DNA of 64,000 nt from Diphasiastrum complanatum (taxonomy: Eukaryota; Streptophyta; Lycopodiopsida; Lycopodiales; Lycopodiaceae). The position numbers and the translations under genes are program-made. The notes under the pieces were generated by a model. The model was not told the DNA's origin and did not search any database. It saw only the letters and a program-made list of their open reading frames with translations. The stretch covers positions 12,339,955 to 12,403,954 of the forward strand of contig CM055108.1 in the NCBI GenBank assembly GCA_029204225.1, written 5' to 3'. Shown piece by piece: positions 11,681-22,054 of this stretch (within the stretch, counting starts at the first letter, position 1; the number at the start of each line of letters is the position of its first letter).

Positions 11681-12121
11681 AGTGTGACATTTAGTGAGTC
11701 CTGCATCTCATACCAAAATTGCCACTGTGATCGCGGGGGCCTGATCCTTGATTTCCCACAGGTGGCGCAGCATGCCCAAGCTTGATTCCAACTATTTCAA
11801 GAATCTAAAAAACAAAATCTATAATGGAACCCAAGGAAACAGTTGAATTCAAGATGCAAAGATCAAAGAACTCCAGCCGAGTCATCCAAAATGCCATCTT
11901 CTTGCGAGTGCGTGGTAAATCAAATTTGATGTAGAAGAAAAGAGATGCTAAGATTTTCCTGGAAACGTTTTGAATTCACTTGAATTCAATCTTCTCTCTC
12001 TCGCGTTCCCCGAAGATTAACGTTGTTTCTGTTTCCGTAACACGCCAGTATACTTGTAAGCTCGTATTATATTTCTGTCAGCTACAAAGAATCAAACAAA
12101 CTCAGATCTGATCACGATCTT

Positions 12122-12605
12122 CTGAGGCTTCAAGGACATGCTAAAGGAATGTGAACCAATATTATGCTAATATCCACCACTGGATTCGATCCAAAGCAAA
12201 TTATTCGACACTCTAATGGTAATGCAATGTGAAGGGACAGCTGATATACTGAAAACATATTCTCTTCTTATAGTATCGACGGAACCCGCAAAACGGAACT
12301 TCCACATTAAAATACAATTAAGAAATGGACAAATAAGCATGTAAAATAAGATAGCGGAACAAACTGAGGCTTCAAGGACATGCTAAAGGAATGTGAACCA
12401 ATATTATGCTAATATCCACCACTGGATTCGATCCAAAGCAAATTATTCGACACTCTAATGGTAATGCAATGTGAAGGGACAGCTGATATACTGAAAACAT
12501 ATTCTCTTCTTATAGTATCGACGGAACCCGGAAAACGGAACTTCCACATTAAAATACAATTAAGAAATGGACAAATAAGCATGTAAAATAAGATAGCGGA
12601 ACAAA
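12122..12605. repeat. 242-bp direct tandem duplication in the right arm, unit A
   Basis: Copy 1 (12122-12363) and copy 2 (12364-12605) both start ctgaggcttcaaggac and end gcggaacaaa-ct. By eye they differ at one base (cccgcaaaa near 12290 against cccggaaaa near 12531). B and C have one copy, so this is a recent event private to A. Confidence 0.9.
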
Positions 12606-13316
12606 CTGCACTCAGATTCTAATGTTTGTTTTTGTAACAGAACGTATTACACCACATCAGATTAATTTGACCTTTAATCAGTGAAGATCTCAATCAGCTC
12701 GTATGTCAAATGTGTATTTCAGCTCTAAAAAAGTGTAAGCATGAAACCCATATGAGTGTGTGTGTGTGTGTCTAATCGAATCAGCATGCATTCACTCTAC
12801 TTTGAACCTGCTCTATCAACCTGCTAATTGTATGTTAAACAAGTCTACCATTTCAAGCAATATGTGAAAGTTTTTCTTAATGCAAATTGTTTTACCAAAA
12901 GTATATAATCTGATAAATGGAATAGAGATAAAAAAAATCTCATTCCAGTCAACCGAAGGTCCATCGTTGGTTTTCAATGCTAGTAGGCTGCAATTAAGGC
13001 TACAAATAATATACAAAAGCTCTTGGTCCATCGTTGACCGGAAGCTTACTTTTCCTCACAACATCTAAAATATATATAGCATTCTGTGCGCACAAAGAAG
13101 CTTAGAAAAGGTCATAGAGTGCTGAAAAACTAGCACTGGCCTTGTAGGAAAGTTTTTGATAGTTTTGTTGTAATCTAAATATTGGATGATGTTGTAAACA
13201 GTGCTAATTATGGTTGTAAATCCAACATTGCTTCTGCATGCATAAAGGCTACCAAAAACTTTCAACATGCTCTTCGCACTGCTCGAGGTTTACTTCCACC
13301 GCTTGTATAGCCTTTT

Positions 13317-13742
13317 GTGCCTCCCTTTGAATCTTTGGTGACAAATCAGCGACTGGTTTTTCAGAAGATTATTATGGAGCATCTTTACTCTTATTCATTT
13401 GGTCAACTTATCAATGATTCACCTTCTAATGCAGTTCGAACTCGTCTTCATTCTTGTGCTGGTCCAGGTGCAGGGGCTTTGCTGGTTGCACGTCAAGTTC
13501 TTCCACTCTTGTGACTCAACAATGACTTGTTTATAACTGCCCTTCAAACCAGATTGGGACTCCCACATCCAATGTTAATTGGTCTCTCGAAGTGTTCATG
13601 TGGGCATGTGTTGGATTCCTTGGGTACTCATCTTATGCGGTGCCCCTCAGGTGGAGAACGTATTGTTTCACATGATTCTATTCGTGATCTATGTGATTTA
13701 TGCAAGACTAGCATGCTAAAATTGTTGATTTCTACCTTCTAA
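13317..13742 (+). pseudogene. LINE (non-LTR) retrotransposon 3' end, unit A
   Basis: Two consecutive frames (13317-13514 and 13527-13742) are one ORF interrupted by TGA at 13512, where B has CGA. They give GPGAGA-LVAR, LQTRLGLPHPMLIGLSKCSCGH and LGTHLMRCPSGGERIVSHDS, the pattern of plant LINE RT C-termini (W/LLARP..., C-x-CG..., HLLRC..GGER..HD). The Cys-x-Cys is kept here (CSCGH) but is CSFGH in B and C. It begins right at the end of the palindrome and runs into a copia leader. Confidence 0.75.
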
Positions 13743-13816
13743 CTAGTTCTAGATGTGTTGATCAAATTGACCAAGATCAAAATCCATTAATGTATTTTGG
13801 ATCATAACTTTTCACA
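13700..13816 (+). repeat. Truncated 5' LTR remnant of Copia-1, unit A
   Basis: The DNA between the LINE frame and the PBS ends ttttcaca directly before TGGTATCAGAGC, as an LTR end should. Only about 110 bp remain. B lacks about 100 bp here, joining LINE to catttt-ggatcataac. The start of the LTR is not visible. Confidence 0.4.
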
Positions 13817-13828
13817 TGGTATCAGAGC
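13817..13828 (+). promoter_or_regulatory. Copia-1 primer-binding site, unit A
   Basis: Perfect TGGTATCAGAGC, complementary to the 3' end of plant initiator-Met tRNA, followed by a leader of about 570 bp to the gag ATG at 14400. The leader (13829-14399) has no recognisable gene. Confidence 0.85.
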
Positions 13829-14399
13829 AGGTTGCATGTCAAATATGGAGATTCAACCATTTCTAGTGGTGGATTTGAGGGTGCCATAAATTCTTTGTGG
13901 ATTACACACTCAAATCAAGTTGTTGGAAGCATAGAAAGTGGATCTTTGTGATCCTATCAACATTTTAGGTCAAATTACTTGTAGTAGGCCGATTTCTGAG
14001 TCCATGCACTGGAATTTGGAGACAAAAATTGCCTATGGTAGATAATCATACATTCTAGTAGATGTCATATCAAGATTTGAGCTTTTGCATCTAGATTTTT
14101 CTTGATTCAATATAATGTATTTTTGGAGCAACCATAAATTTGGTAGGATCTCTTGATTTTCAGGTTGCTGGATTCTCAAAAGTAGATTTATGTCTTAGGT
14201 GTTAGAAAAAGTTCATCATATTGTGTTCAGATATACTGTGATCAAGAAATTAAAATTCTATGTGCTAGGAATTGCTAGAAAGAAGAGAAAAAGGAGAGAA
14301 TAGAATGTTCCATATCTTTGTGATTTTTTCATTTGTTGATTTCAAGGGAGTGCTTTGTGCATTGGAACAGGTTCAAAGCGAAGATCAAATCATTGCAAC

Positions 14400-15240
14400 A
14401 TGGCAATCTCAAGTGGCTTCATGTTAGAAGGCAACAATAGACTTACCTCTAACAACTATTGGAGATGAATGAGTTGAGGGAGATTGTTGTAGGTGTGAAG
14501 GAGAGGCCTCAAGCACCCCAAGATCAGTTGATGTATGATCAGAGAGCTAAAAGAGCTCTACACATGATTAAGATGAATGTTACCGATGAGCTTCTAAAGG
14601 AAGTGGGTAAGAGCATTACATCAAAGGAGGCTTGGGATTCATTAAATAAGCTTTATGAATCTAAGTCTACATCTAGGGTACCAACCCAAAGAAGATAAAT
14701 CTTTTCTAGTTTGCAAAAGAAGTAAGAGAGTGCTCATGCTTTTGTTTTGAGAATTAAAGCATACAATGATGAGCTTGCATATGTTGATGAGAGTATTAAG
14801 GATGTAGACCTTGTTCAAGTAGTTCTTAATGGCTTGTTGGATGATCATGCTAATCTTGTTCAAAGCTTTTCCATTCAAAAGACTTTACCAAGCATGTTGG
14901 ATTTGCAAGAGATATTAATGAATGAGGAGTTTATGCTTCAATCAAGAGGAAGTGGATGTACATCTCAAGTTGATGGAGATGAGGCTATGTTCATAAAAGG
15001 CAAATTCAAGGGCAAAGACAAAAGCAAGTAGTCAAAGGGTCAAGATCAAGGTGATCCTTCATATTTTTTTAAGAAGAAGAAAGATAAGTCAAATTTGAAG
15101 TGCTTCTATTGTGGAATCAAAGGGCCTTTTTCTAGTGATTGCTTTAAGAAGAAGAGAGATCAAGGTGATAAGAAAACCAACCTAGCTATTGATGAAGATG
15201 ATGTTGATGAACAAATCTCAAATGTTGCTTTCATCTTGCT
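14400..15240 (+). pseudogene. Copia-1 gag, unit A
   Basis: Starts MAISSGFMLEG at 14400. A 32-bp deletion after the NNY codons shifts the frame, so the rest is read from 14459: LREIVVGVKERPQAP, ALHMIKMNVTDELLKEV, TSKEAWDSLNKLYES (UBN2-type copia gag). A TAA at 14696 and a second shift lead to 14747-15031. The zinc knuckle near 15100 reads CFYCGIKGPFSSDC: the His of CCHC is Pro, and the same change is in B and C. Confidence 0.85.
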
Positions 15241-16660
15241 TGTTGGCTAATGATGGAGACATTGATCCTCGGTGGATTTGATAGTGGAGCTACATCACAC
15301 ATGACATATCATGAGGAGTATTACTCATCCTTGATGGCATTTGAAGGTGAGAAGAAGGTTATTTACACGGCCAATGATGGTGAGTGTGCAATCCAAGGGA
15401 TTGACACAATTCCTATTTCCCTTTCCACAAATAGTAATGTGAATTTGAGAGATGTTTTGTTCATTCCTTCCATTACTAAGATCCTTCTTAGTGTAAGTCA
15501 ATTGCTTGATAAGGGATTCAAGGTGGAGTTTGTTGGTGATGCTTGTTTGATCAAGAAAGAAGATGAATTGATTGCAAAAGGGAAAAGGCAAGGTAAGTTG
15601 TTCAAACTTGATGATTTTGTTGTTGCTAACCAATTTGGATGTATGGCAAACAAAGACATGCCAAATCAAAAGGTATGGCACAAGAGATTGGGGCATCTCA
15701 ACTTCAAGTCATTGGAGGTGATGGAAAAAAGGCAAGTTGTTTTTTGTCTTCCCAAATCTTTGTCAAGCATTAGTCATGTTGTGAGCAATGTGCACGTTCT
15801 AAGTCACATAGGTTACCTTACGAGAGATCTATGTCTAGATCAAATAAGACTTTCCACCTTGTGCATTTGGATATTCATGGTTTATCTACAATTGGCATTG
15901 CTAAATCCAAGATGTATGTTACATTCATTGATGATTTTAGTAGATTTTTTTGGGTCTATCTACTAAAAAGCAAAGTTTAGGTGTTTGATATCTTTGTCAA
16001 GTCCAAGATTGCAAGAGAGGTTCAATTTTTTACAAAGATCAAGTGCTTGAGGAGTGAAAATGGTGGAGAGTACATATCTACCAAGGCCTTTTGTGAAGAA
16101 CATGGGATCAAGATGGAGTACACAAGCCCAAGGACACCACAACAAAATGGAGTGGCCGAGAGGAAGAATAGAACTTTATGTGAAAGTGCCAAAGCCATGA
16201 AGTTAGGTCCTAATATTCCTGAATCCTTTTCGGATCAAGCTTTGTTGTGTGCTACTTTTCTAAGCAATAGATGGCCAAGTGTGGTATTGGATGAAAAAAC
16301 TCCTTTAAAAATATTGTTTGGTAGGAGGCCGATTCTCAGAACTTTTGGCTGTATTTACTATATCAACATTACTCTTGATGATAGAACCAAGGAGGATCCC
16401 TCTTCAAAGAAAGGTTGTTTGTTGGCTACAGTGGGGTAAGCAAGGCTTACAAGATCTACATTCTGTCAACCAATAAAGTGGTCATTCGAAGAAAGTTTAT
16501 TTTTGAAGAAGGAAATTATCCAAAAGTTTCTTCAAGTGGTGGTGTGGACAGTGGATCTAAAATACTTGACGTTGATAATGTGATTGATGGTACTTTGGAT
16601 GTTGGTGGTGAAGGGCCAAATTCAAGTCAAAATGGAGGACATAAAGAGAAAGACAACAAC
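15241..16660 (+). pseudogene. Copia-1 protease and integrase, unit A
   Basis: Just before the protease motif the frame changes: DPRWI is followed by DSGATSH only after a 2-base loss (ggtggatttgatagt), shared with B and C. DSG is intact in A. GAG-pre-integrase VWHKRLGHLNFKSLEVM is near 15675. The integrase has IDDFSRFFWVYLL (first Asp) near 15930 with a TAG after KSKV, then LRSENGGEY near 16055, where the second catalytic Asp is Glu, then GVAERKNRT with the catalytic Glu. The C-terminal FGCIYY and later YKIYILSTNKVVIRRKF follow. No YVDD reverse transcriptase follows. Confidence 0.85.
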
Positions 16661-17359
16661 CTTTCAAATTCACTTATGATGAGGGTAAGCAAGTGGAAGT
16701 TACTGATCTTGCATTTCTCACATATTTTGGTGAATCTTCTTGTGTAGATGATAATTATGCAAGTGGATGATGGTTTTCATGGAATGTATGCAACTAATGG
16801 ATCTGTAAAACAATTTCTGTTCAATGGCTTTGATGGTCAAGTGGAAGATCAAGATGATGATCTTAAAGGACTTCATCAGCACAAAAGGAAAGGTGGCAAT
16901 TTGGAGCTAGTCATCAAAGGAGGCAAAGATGTTTTGGATCTATTTTTTTAAGTTATTGAAGACTCAAGTAAGGTCAAAGGAGCAGCAAGGAATTGTTGTT
17001 TAGTTCTACTTTCCTTGTGCTATATCGTGTTTGAGAAATCTCATGTGAATGTGTGCAAATTGTCAAGATATGGTGAAACTAGCTACATTTTTTTGCATCA
17101 TTTTCATGCTGGAGTTGTACTAGCATTCTTGGATAGTTTTGCTGATGGAAATAAAACTATTGGAGGCTCATTATATGACTCATTCATGATCAAGTCATCA
17201 AGGGTTGATGACTTCTTGTGGCAAGATGGAGATGGAGGCTCATTCATGGAGTTTTATGATGGATACATGGCAAGAAAGGACAAAGAGGGAGGAGACATGC
17301 AAGCAAATGGTTATCACTCACACTTATTATCTGATTGCTGTAATTTCCCAGATAGTTAA
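16661..17359 (+). other. Unrecognised open region downstream of Copia-1 integrase, unit A
   Basis: This is where reverse transcriptase should be, but no RT motif is present. From 16748 one frame stays open to 17359 apart from a TAA at 16949: QVDDGFHGMYATNGSVK, GLHQHKRKGGNLEL, then (17015-17359) SHVNVCKLSRYGETSY, VDDFLWQDGDGGSFMEFYDG, ending CCNFPDS. The frame and the stop position recur in B and C, which share recent ancestry. The join to integrase passes a gtaagc that could be a splice donor or a frameshift. Function unknown; it may be captured host sequence or an extra ORF of a non-autonomous element. Confidence 0.5.
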
Positions 17360-17488
17360 GTTGGAAGAATGGAGGAATCATCTCATGTACATTCTATTTG
17401 CTTCTTCATGTTCTAGTACTTTGGCCATGTAAATTTGATGTAAGAAATAGTGAAGCATCCCATGTGGACACTATTCTATATATCAATT

Positions 17489-17752
17489 ATGGAAGTTACT
17501 ATGAAACCATAGAAAGGAGGTCTATACTTAGGATGGATATCATTCTAAATTTGGATCAAACAAAACTAGGCAAAAATTGTGTGTCTTTTTGGCTCAATTT
17601 TGGATAGGCTTGTGATTGAAGATGTCAATATGTTACTATGAAACCATAGAAAGGAGGTCTATACTTAGGATGTATATCATTCTAAATTCTTGAAAGCTTT
17701 TGGTAGGCCGAGAGCTAGCTCCTTTGATGCCATGGATTCCATTGATTGAAGA
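17489..17752. repeat. Direct repeat of about 60 bp after Copia-1, unit A
   Basis: gttactatgaaaccatagaa...aggatggatatcattctaaat occurs near 17489-17555 and again near 17632-17690; C has the same pair near 58045 and 58136. The repeat includes the purine run agaaaggaggt, which could be the Copia-1 polypurine tract. The last 60 bp before 17753 hold nothing recognisable. Confidence 0.6.
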
Positions 17753-19078
17753 TTAGGATGGCCCAATCTTTTGTGCCAAAGCTCCACTTGAGTTAACCAT
17801 ATTCACACTTTCAATAGCCAAATTAGCATCCAACTTGAAAAGCCTTCCTTGCTTAATGCCACTAGCTATGCACTCATTATTTTTCAAGATGGAACACACT
17901 CCACTCTTGAAATGTACATCTATTCCATTGTCCATTAATTGACCAACATTAAGCAAGTTTTTTGTAATGGATGTAATATACAAAACATTATCAAGGTCTA
18001 TCCTTTTAGATGATCCTAAGCATAATGGAATAGATCCTATGCCATCTATCTTGCATTCTTGATCACTAGCAGTGTAGATTGATTTCTTAGAATCATTACA
18101 AGAAAGTAGATAAGAGAAATAATGCTTGTTGAATGACATGTGGGAACTAGCCCCACTATCAATCCGCCGTGTCTCTTGGCTTGACGTTGGTGTAGATGTT
18201 GCCATCAAGGATGTGTTGAAGCCATCTTCTTCCTCCTCCCCTTGTGCAAGATTTCTTTGATCTTCATTCGCTTGTGCATTCTTCTTCTTATAGCATTCGG
18301 AAGCAAAGTGTCCTTTCTTCCCACAAAAGAAACACTTCAACTTTGCTTTGTTCTTTTGCTTCCCTTTAGAGGTAGATGCTCCATCCTTTGCCTCAACCTC
18401 CTTGCCTTGGATCTTCTTGAAAGGATGAGACTTCTTCTTGCCTTTAGATGTGAAGTTTTCTTTCTCATCACCATTATGTAGTAATAAGGACCCATTCTTG
18501 TTTTGAGGTGAAGAATCCTACTCTCCTCGGCCACAAGAACATTATGCAATTTGTCAATTGATGGAAGCTGGTCTTGAATAGCAAAAGATTGAACTAGATT
18601 AGAGAACTCATCTCCTAATCCATTCAAAATTACTTGTACTAGTTCATTATCTTGGATCTTCTCTCCTATAGATCCCAATTCTTTGTTCGAGGATTTTATC
18701 CTTAGGACATACTCTTGTCCATTTTCTCCACTTCCCTTCATGCTTTATCAAGTTTCTTAGCATAAGCACTCTTGAAGTGTTGTTGGATTCATAAATGTTC
18801 TCTAGTGAATCCCAAGCCTCTTTTGATGTGGTACAAGAAGCCACGTCCTTCAAGAGGTCATTGCTTACATTTAACTTCAAGCAATGTAGGGCTAATCTAA
18901 CCCTCTTCTTGTACTTTAGTTGTTCTTGGGGAGCTTGAGGCTCTTCCTCAACTCCTAAGACAATATCAAAGAGATCATGAACCACTAGTAGTGATTCCAT
19001 TCTTACTTTCGAAATGGAATAGTTTGTGGAAGTTGGTTTCTCACTAGATTCTAACATATATCCACCCATGGATGTCAT
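17753..19078 (-). pseudogene. Copia-2 gag and protease, unit A
   Basis: On the minus strand gag starts MTSMGGYMLESSEKPTS at 19078 and runs through LGVEEEPQAPQEQLKYKKR and ALHCLKLNVSNDLLKDV to TSKEAWDSLENIYES (copia UBN2 domain), then shifts frame near 18740. The second frame has NELVQVILNGLGDEFSNLV. The last frame (18340-17753) has an intact CCHC knuckle CFFCGKKGHFASEC, the protease IDSGASSHMSF, and VLYITSITKNLLNVGQLMD. It ends at 17753 before the GAG-pre-integrase. It is related to Copia-1 but clearly a different element on the other strand. Confidence 0.85.
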
Positions 19079-19130
19079 TTTGAATGAAAGCCTATGAGAT
19101 ACACAAAGATCTCTTGATAAGGTGTGAAGG

Positions 19131-21217
19131 AGCATGACTTCACACTCTGATAAAGAATATAACTAATTGTTAAAAATGTTAAAAAAAAATAAGTGCAAGT
19201 CAAAACTCACAAATTTTTTCTTAAAATATATCAAAGAAACTTATGTGAAGGAAGATTTCTCTTTTTTTATGTAAGTGAAGTATTATCATTTTTCAATTAT
19301 TGAAAATGAATCATAGCATGATTGTTTATAATTGTTTGATGGTATCATGCATAACCTTTGAGTTCAAAAAGATTCATTGGATCCTCTAATGCCAGAAAGA
19401 AAGTGAATTTTATGATGAGATTTTCTATGTCCAAGGAAACTTCCTGTATCTCGAAGGAACAATTATTTCGATATAGATAAAGTGAGTCACTTCAACACTC
19501 TTGTCCAAGGTATTGATGAATATTATTAAAACTTTGCAAGATAATCTAAGAAGATTATCGTCATCATTGAATGGAATGTAGTAAGCGTATTATCCAAAGC
19601 AAATGGCATCCTTTTGCAAACAAAGCTCCCTCAATTGGTAGTCAAGGTTCCATCCTCAATAATTCATTCCAACCACAACCTCAAGAAGACCAATTAATCA
19701 TTCCAGTAGTAATATAAGCGAATTTCTTTGTATTAATCATAACCTCTTTGAGTAGGCAATGACACCAAAGTTTTAGAATATCTCATAGCATGCTATATTA
19801 TAAAAAATTGTTTTATCTAGAATAAAAGGTTTTTAATCCCCTGAACAAAACAAGAGTTCAATTACTATTATCCACAGATCATTCTATAGTATTGTTTCAC
19901 TCAAAATTGTATTTTGATCACTTGATAGTGTTGGCTTGAATTCACATCTAGCAATATAATAATATTACTATGTTTATATATAGGACTAATTTCCTCTTAA
20001 GACATTATTTTCCTTTTGTATGCCATTAGATAAGGTAGTATCCGACAATCATTATAATTATTGGCATGTGCTCACCATAAGTTGAATAAAGATGTGTGTG
20101 ATGAGTGTTTCAAATGTCCATAACACACATAAAAGTGTTTGTATGGTTTCCAATAGATCATCCTTTACTTAATATAGACGTGAATACAAAATCTTAATTC
20201 TCAACAATTAATTTTTCATTGATCAACAAATTTCTTATTCTATCAGCCTCAATTTTGTATGCACTCTATTAAATGGTTCACTACTTGATTCAATATCAAG
20301 GAAAACTTACTTCTTCAAGTAGCCACACAATGAAGGTAGGTATCTAGTAATTTCTCAATGTGTTACCATTCATGACATTGTTCTTGTACAATATACATTA
20401 CAATGTATATTGTACATTTCAATAAAATATTATTATTCAACTCAACACATGGAAATACAATTGCACATGGGAAAATTAGGAATTAGAACATTCTATATTG
20501 GATTCCAGTATAAAACATTGTTAATCCTCCAAACAAAATAAGGAATTTGATTAACTGTTCTAGTTGCAAATACTAGCTGCAAATAATCATTTAAAAATGT
20601 GTTATTGAAGTTTTTATTTTGGTCACTTGATGGGGTTAGCTTGAATTAATGGCATCTAGTAATATCACGAGTAATGTACAAGGCTTATTACAATGTTGTT
20701 ACAACAGTCAAAGACACCATCGTCTTTCCTTATGCCATTAAATAAGGTAGTATTCAACAATTAGCCAAAATCATTGATTTTTGCTCACTAGAATTTGAAT
20801 AGAGACTTGTGCGATGAGCGTTTCAAAGGTTCATCACATAGATAAACTTATTTGTATGGTATCCAATAGACCATCCTTTACTCAATAAAGATGTGAATAT
20901 AGAATCTCAAATCTCAACAATCAATTTTTTACTCATCAACAATTCTGTTATATCATGAAGGTACTTATTTAGTTATTGATTTAATGTGATATCATTCATG
21001 ATACCATTGTTCACAATGTATACTATAAAATTCAATAGATTACCATTATTCTATTCAGTACATGGATATACAAATTGCATGTGGGGTAGTGCAAACTAGA
21101 AGATTTAAATATGGATGATATATAGATAAAAGGTTGTAAAGTGCCGATTAACTTATGAACCATTCCATTTTCTTCTTTTATGTTTAAAAAGCAATAACCA
21201 CAAAATTCCCACTTAAA
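19131..21217. repeat. R1 non-coding block, unit B
   Basis: Copy of the A block at 955-3070, with X, Y and Z sub-repeats. It stops at cacttaaatca near 21217 and jumps straight to taactcaaaggg. About 0.95 kb (second X and the LTR-like part, 3072-4018 in A) is deleted. No gene seen. Confidence 0.8.
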
Positions 21218-21224
21218 TCATAAC

Positions 21225-21790
21225 TCAAAGGGTTGATCTTAGCTTGATAAATGAATTATTAGACAAGGATTCAGTGAGGCTATTAGCCACCCAATCTGAT
21301 AATGGAACATGGTGGAGTTGGATCTCTTTAGCTTGCACTTTCTCTCTCAGAAAGTGATGAGCAATCTCGATGTATTTACTTCTTGCATGAAATGTAAGAT
21401 TGGTTGCAAGTTGTTGGGCTAATTAATTTTCACCAAAAATAATTAGCAACTCCTCGGCCTCCATTACTGGAAGCTCTACTAACAACCTCTTGAACCACAA
21501 AACCTCCTTTATTGTAGAGGTCAGCGCTTTGTACTCGGATTATGTTGAGGATAGTGAGATTGTACCCTTGCTTTTGGAAAGCCAAGAAACACGCCATCAT
21601 ATAAGCCTCTTAATGAACTTACGGACTTTCAATCCACTTTGTTACCTACAAAACTAGAATCTAAGAAAGCTCTCAAGTCAATGCTAGCATGTCTATAAAG
21701 TATGCCAAAAGTTTTGATGGCTAAAACATATCTTATCACCATTTTGGTCATTTTGCATAAATTGACTCAATATACCTATGCTAGGGCTAA
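21225..21790 (-). pseudogene. Ty1/copia RNase H fragment, unit B
   Basis: Same domain as 4027-4560. A change in the GEN-Q-LA codons creates a stop (aattaattttcacc on the plus strand near 21423), so no long frame is left. MEAEELL and HHFLRE remain readable on the minus strand. Confidence 0.7.
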
Positions 21791-22054
21791 GATCAAGCCT
21801 AGACATGAGTCAAAATATGACCTACCTATTTGGGCCTATGTGTACTGCAATCCAGAACTCATTTTAACCTAGTGTCTATTTTGACTCAAGTAGTGATCCT
21901 ATTTGAACCTTGAGAATCACAATCCGTTCAAACCCTGATCACAATAGTATCTATAAAAATGGACATATTTTCTTAAGAGCATATCAAAATTGTCTAGATA
22001 AAAATATGGGCACTACTTACTGGCTAACCCCTTAGTTGTATCATTGTATACTTC

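Larger units (their letters stand above)
9745..13260. repeat. 3.5 kb palindrome with convergent RING-H2 copies, unit A
   Basis: The left arm begins atcgctggacatcg and runs to about 11427. The right arm runs from about 11452 and ends near 13260 at ggctacc, the complement of ggtagcc at 9778. The centre is near 11440 (acatatatatcttacgag). Anchors in both arms are (CA)n at 10257-10280 against (TG)n at 12756-12770, actataagaagag against ctcttcttatagt, and the RING sequence. Arms differ by small indels, an 82-bp deletion in the right RING, and a 242-bp tandem duplication. The outer 1 kb of each arm is non-coding. Confidence 0.9.
955..19130. repeat. Segmental tandem repeat unit A (about 18.2 kb)
   Basis: First complete copy of the composite segment that recurs at 19131 and 38431. 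A marker near tagcatgattg lies at 1131 in A, about 19313 in B, 38613 in C and 61685 in D, giving periods of about 18.2, 19.3 and 23.1 kb. Order and strand of the modules match B and C, and sequence is near-identical by eye over long stretches. A is the shortest unit because it lacks the NF-YB/D2 block (junction near 9735-9744). Confidence 0.9.

Noticed and set aside
9745-13260. Palindrome as a foldback or MITE-type DNA transposon
   Set aside because: No target-site duplication or terminal motif at the arm ends, and arms of 1.6 kb with a coding centre fit an inverted gene duplication better.
15325-15696. Minus-strand ORFs inside Copia-1 (also 35802 and 55907)
   Set aside because: Antisense shadows of protease and pre-integrase.
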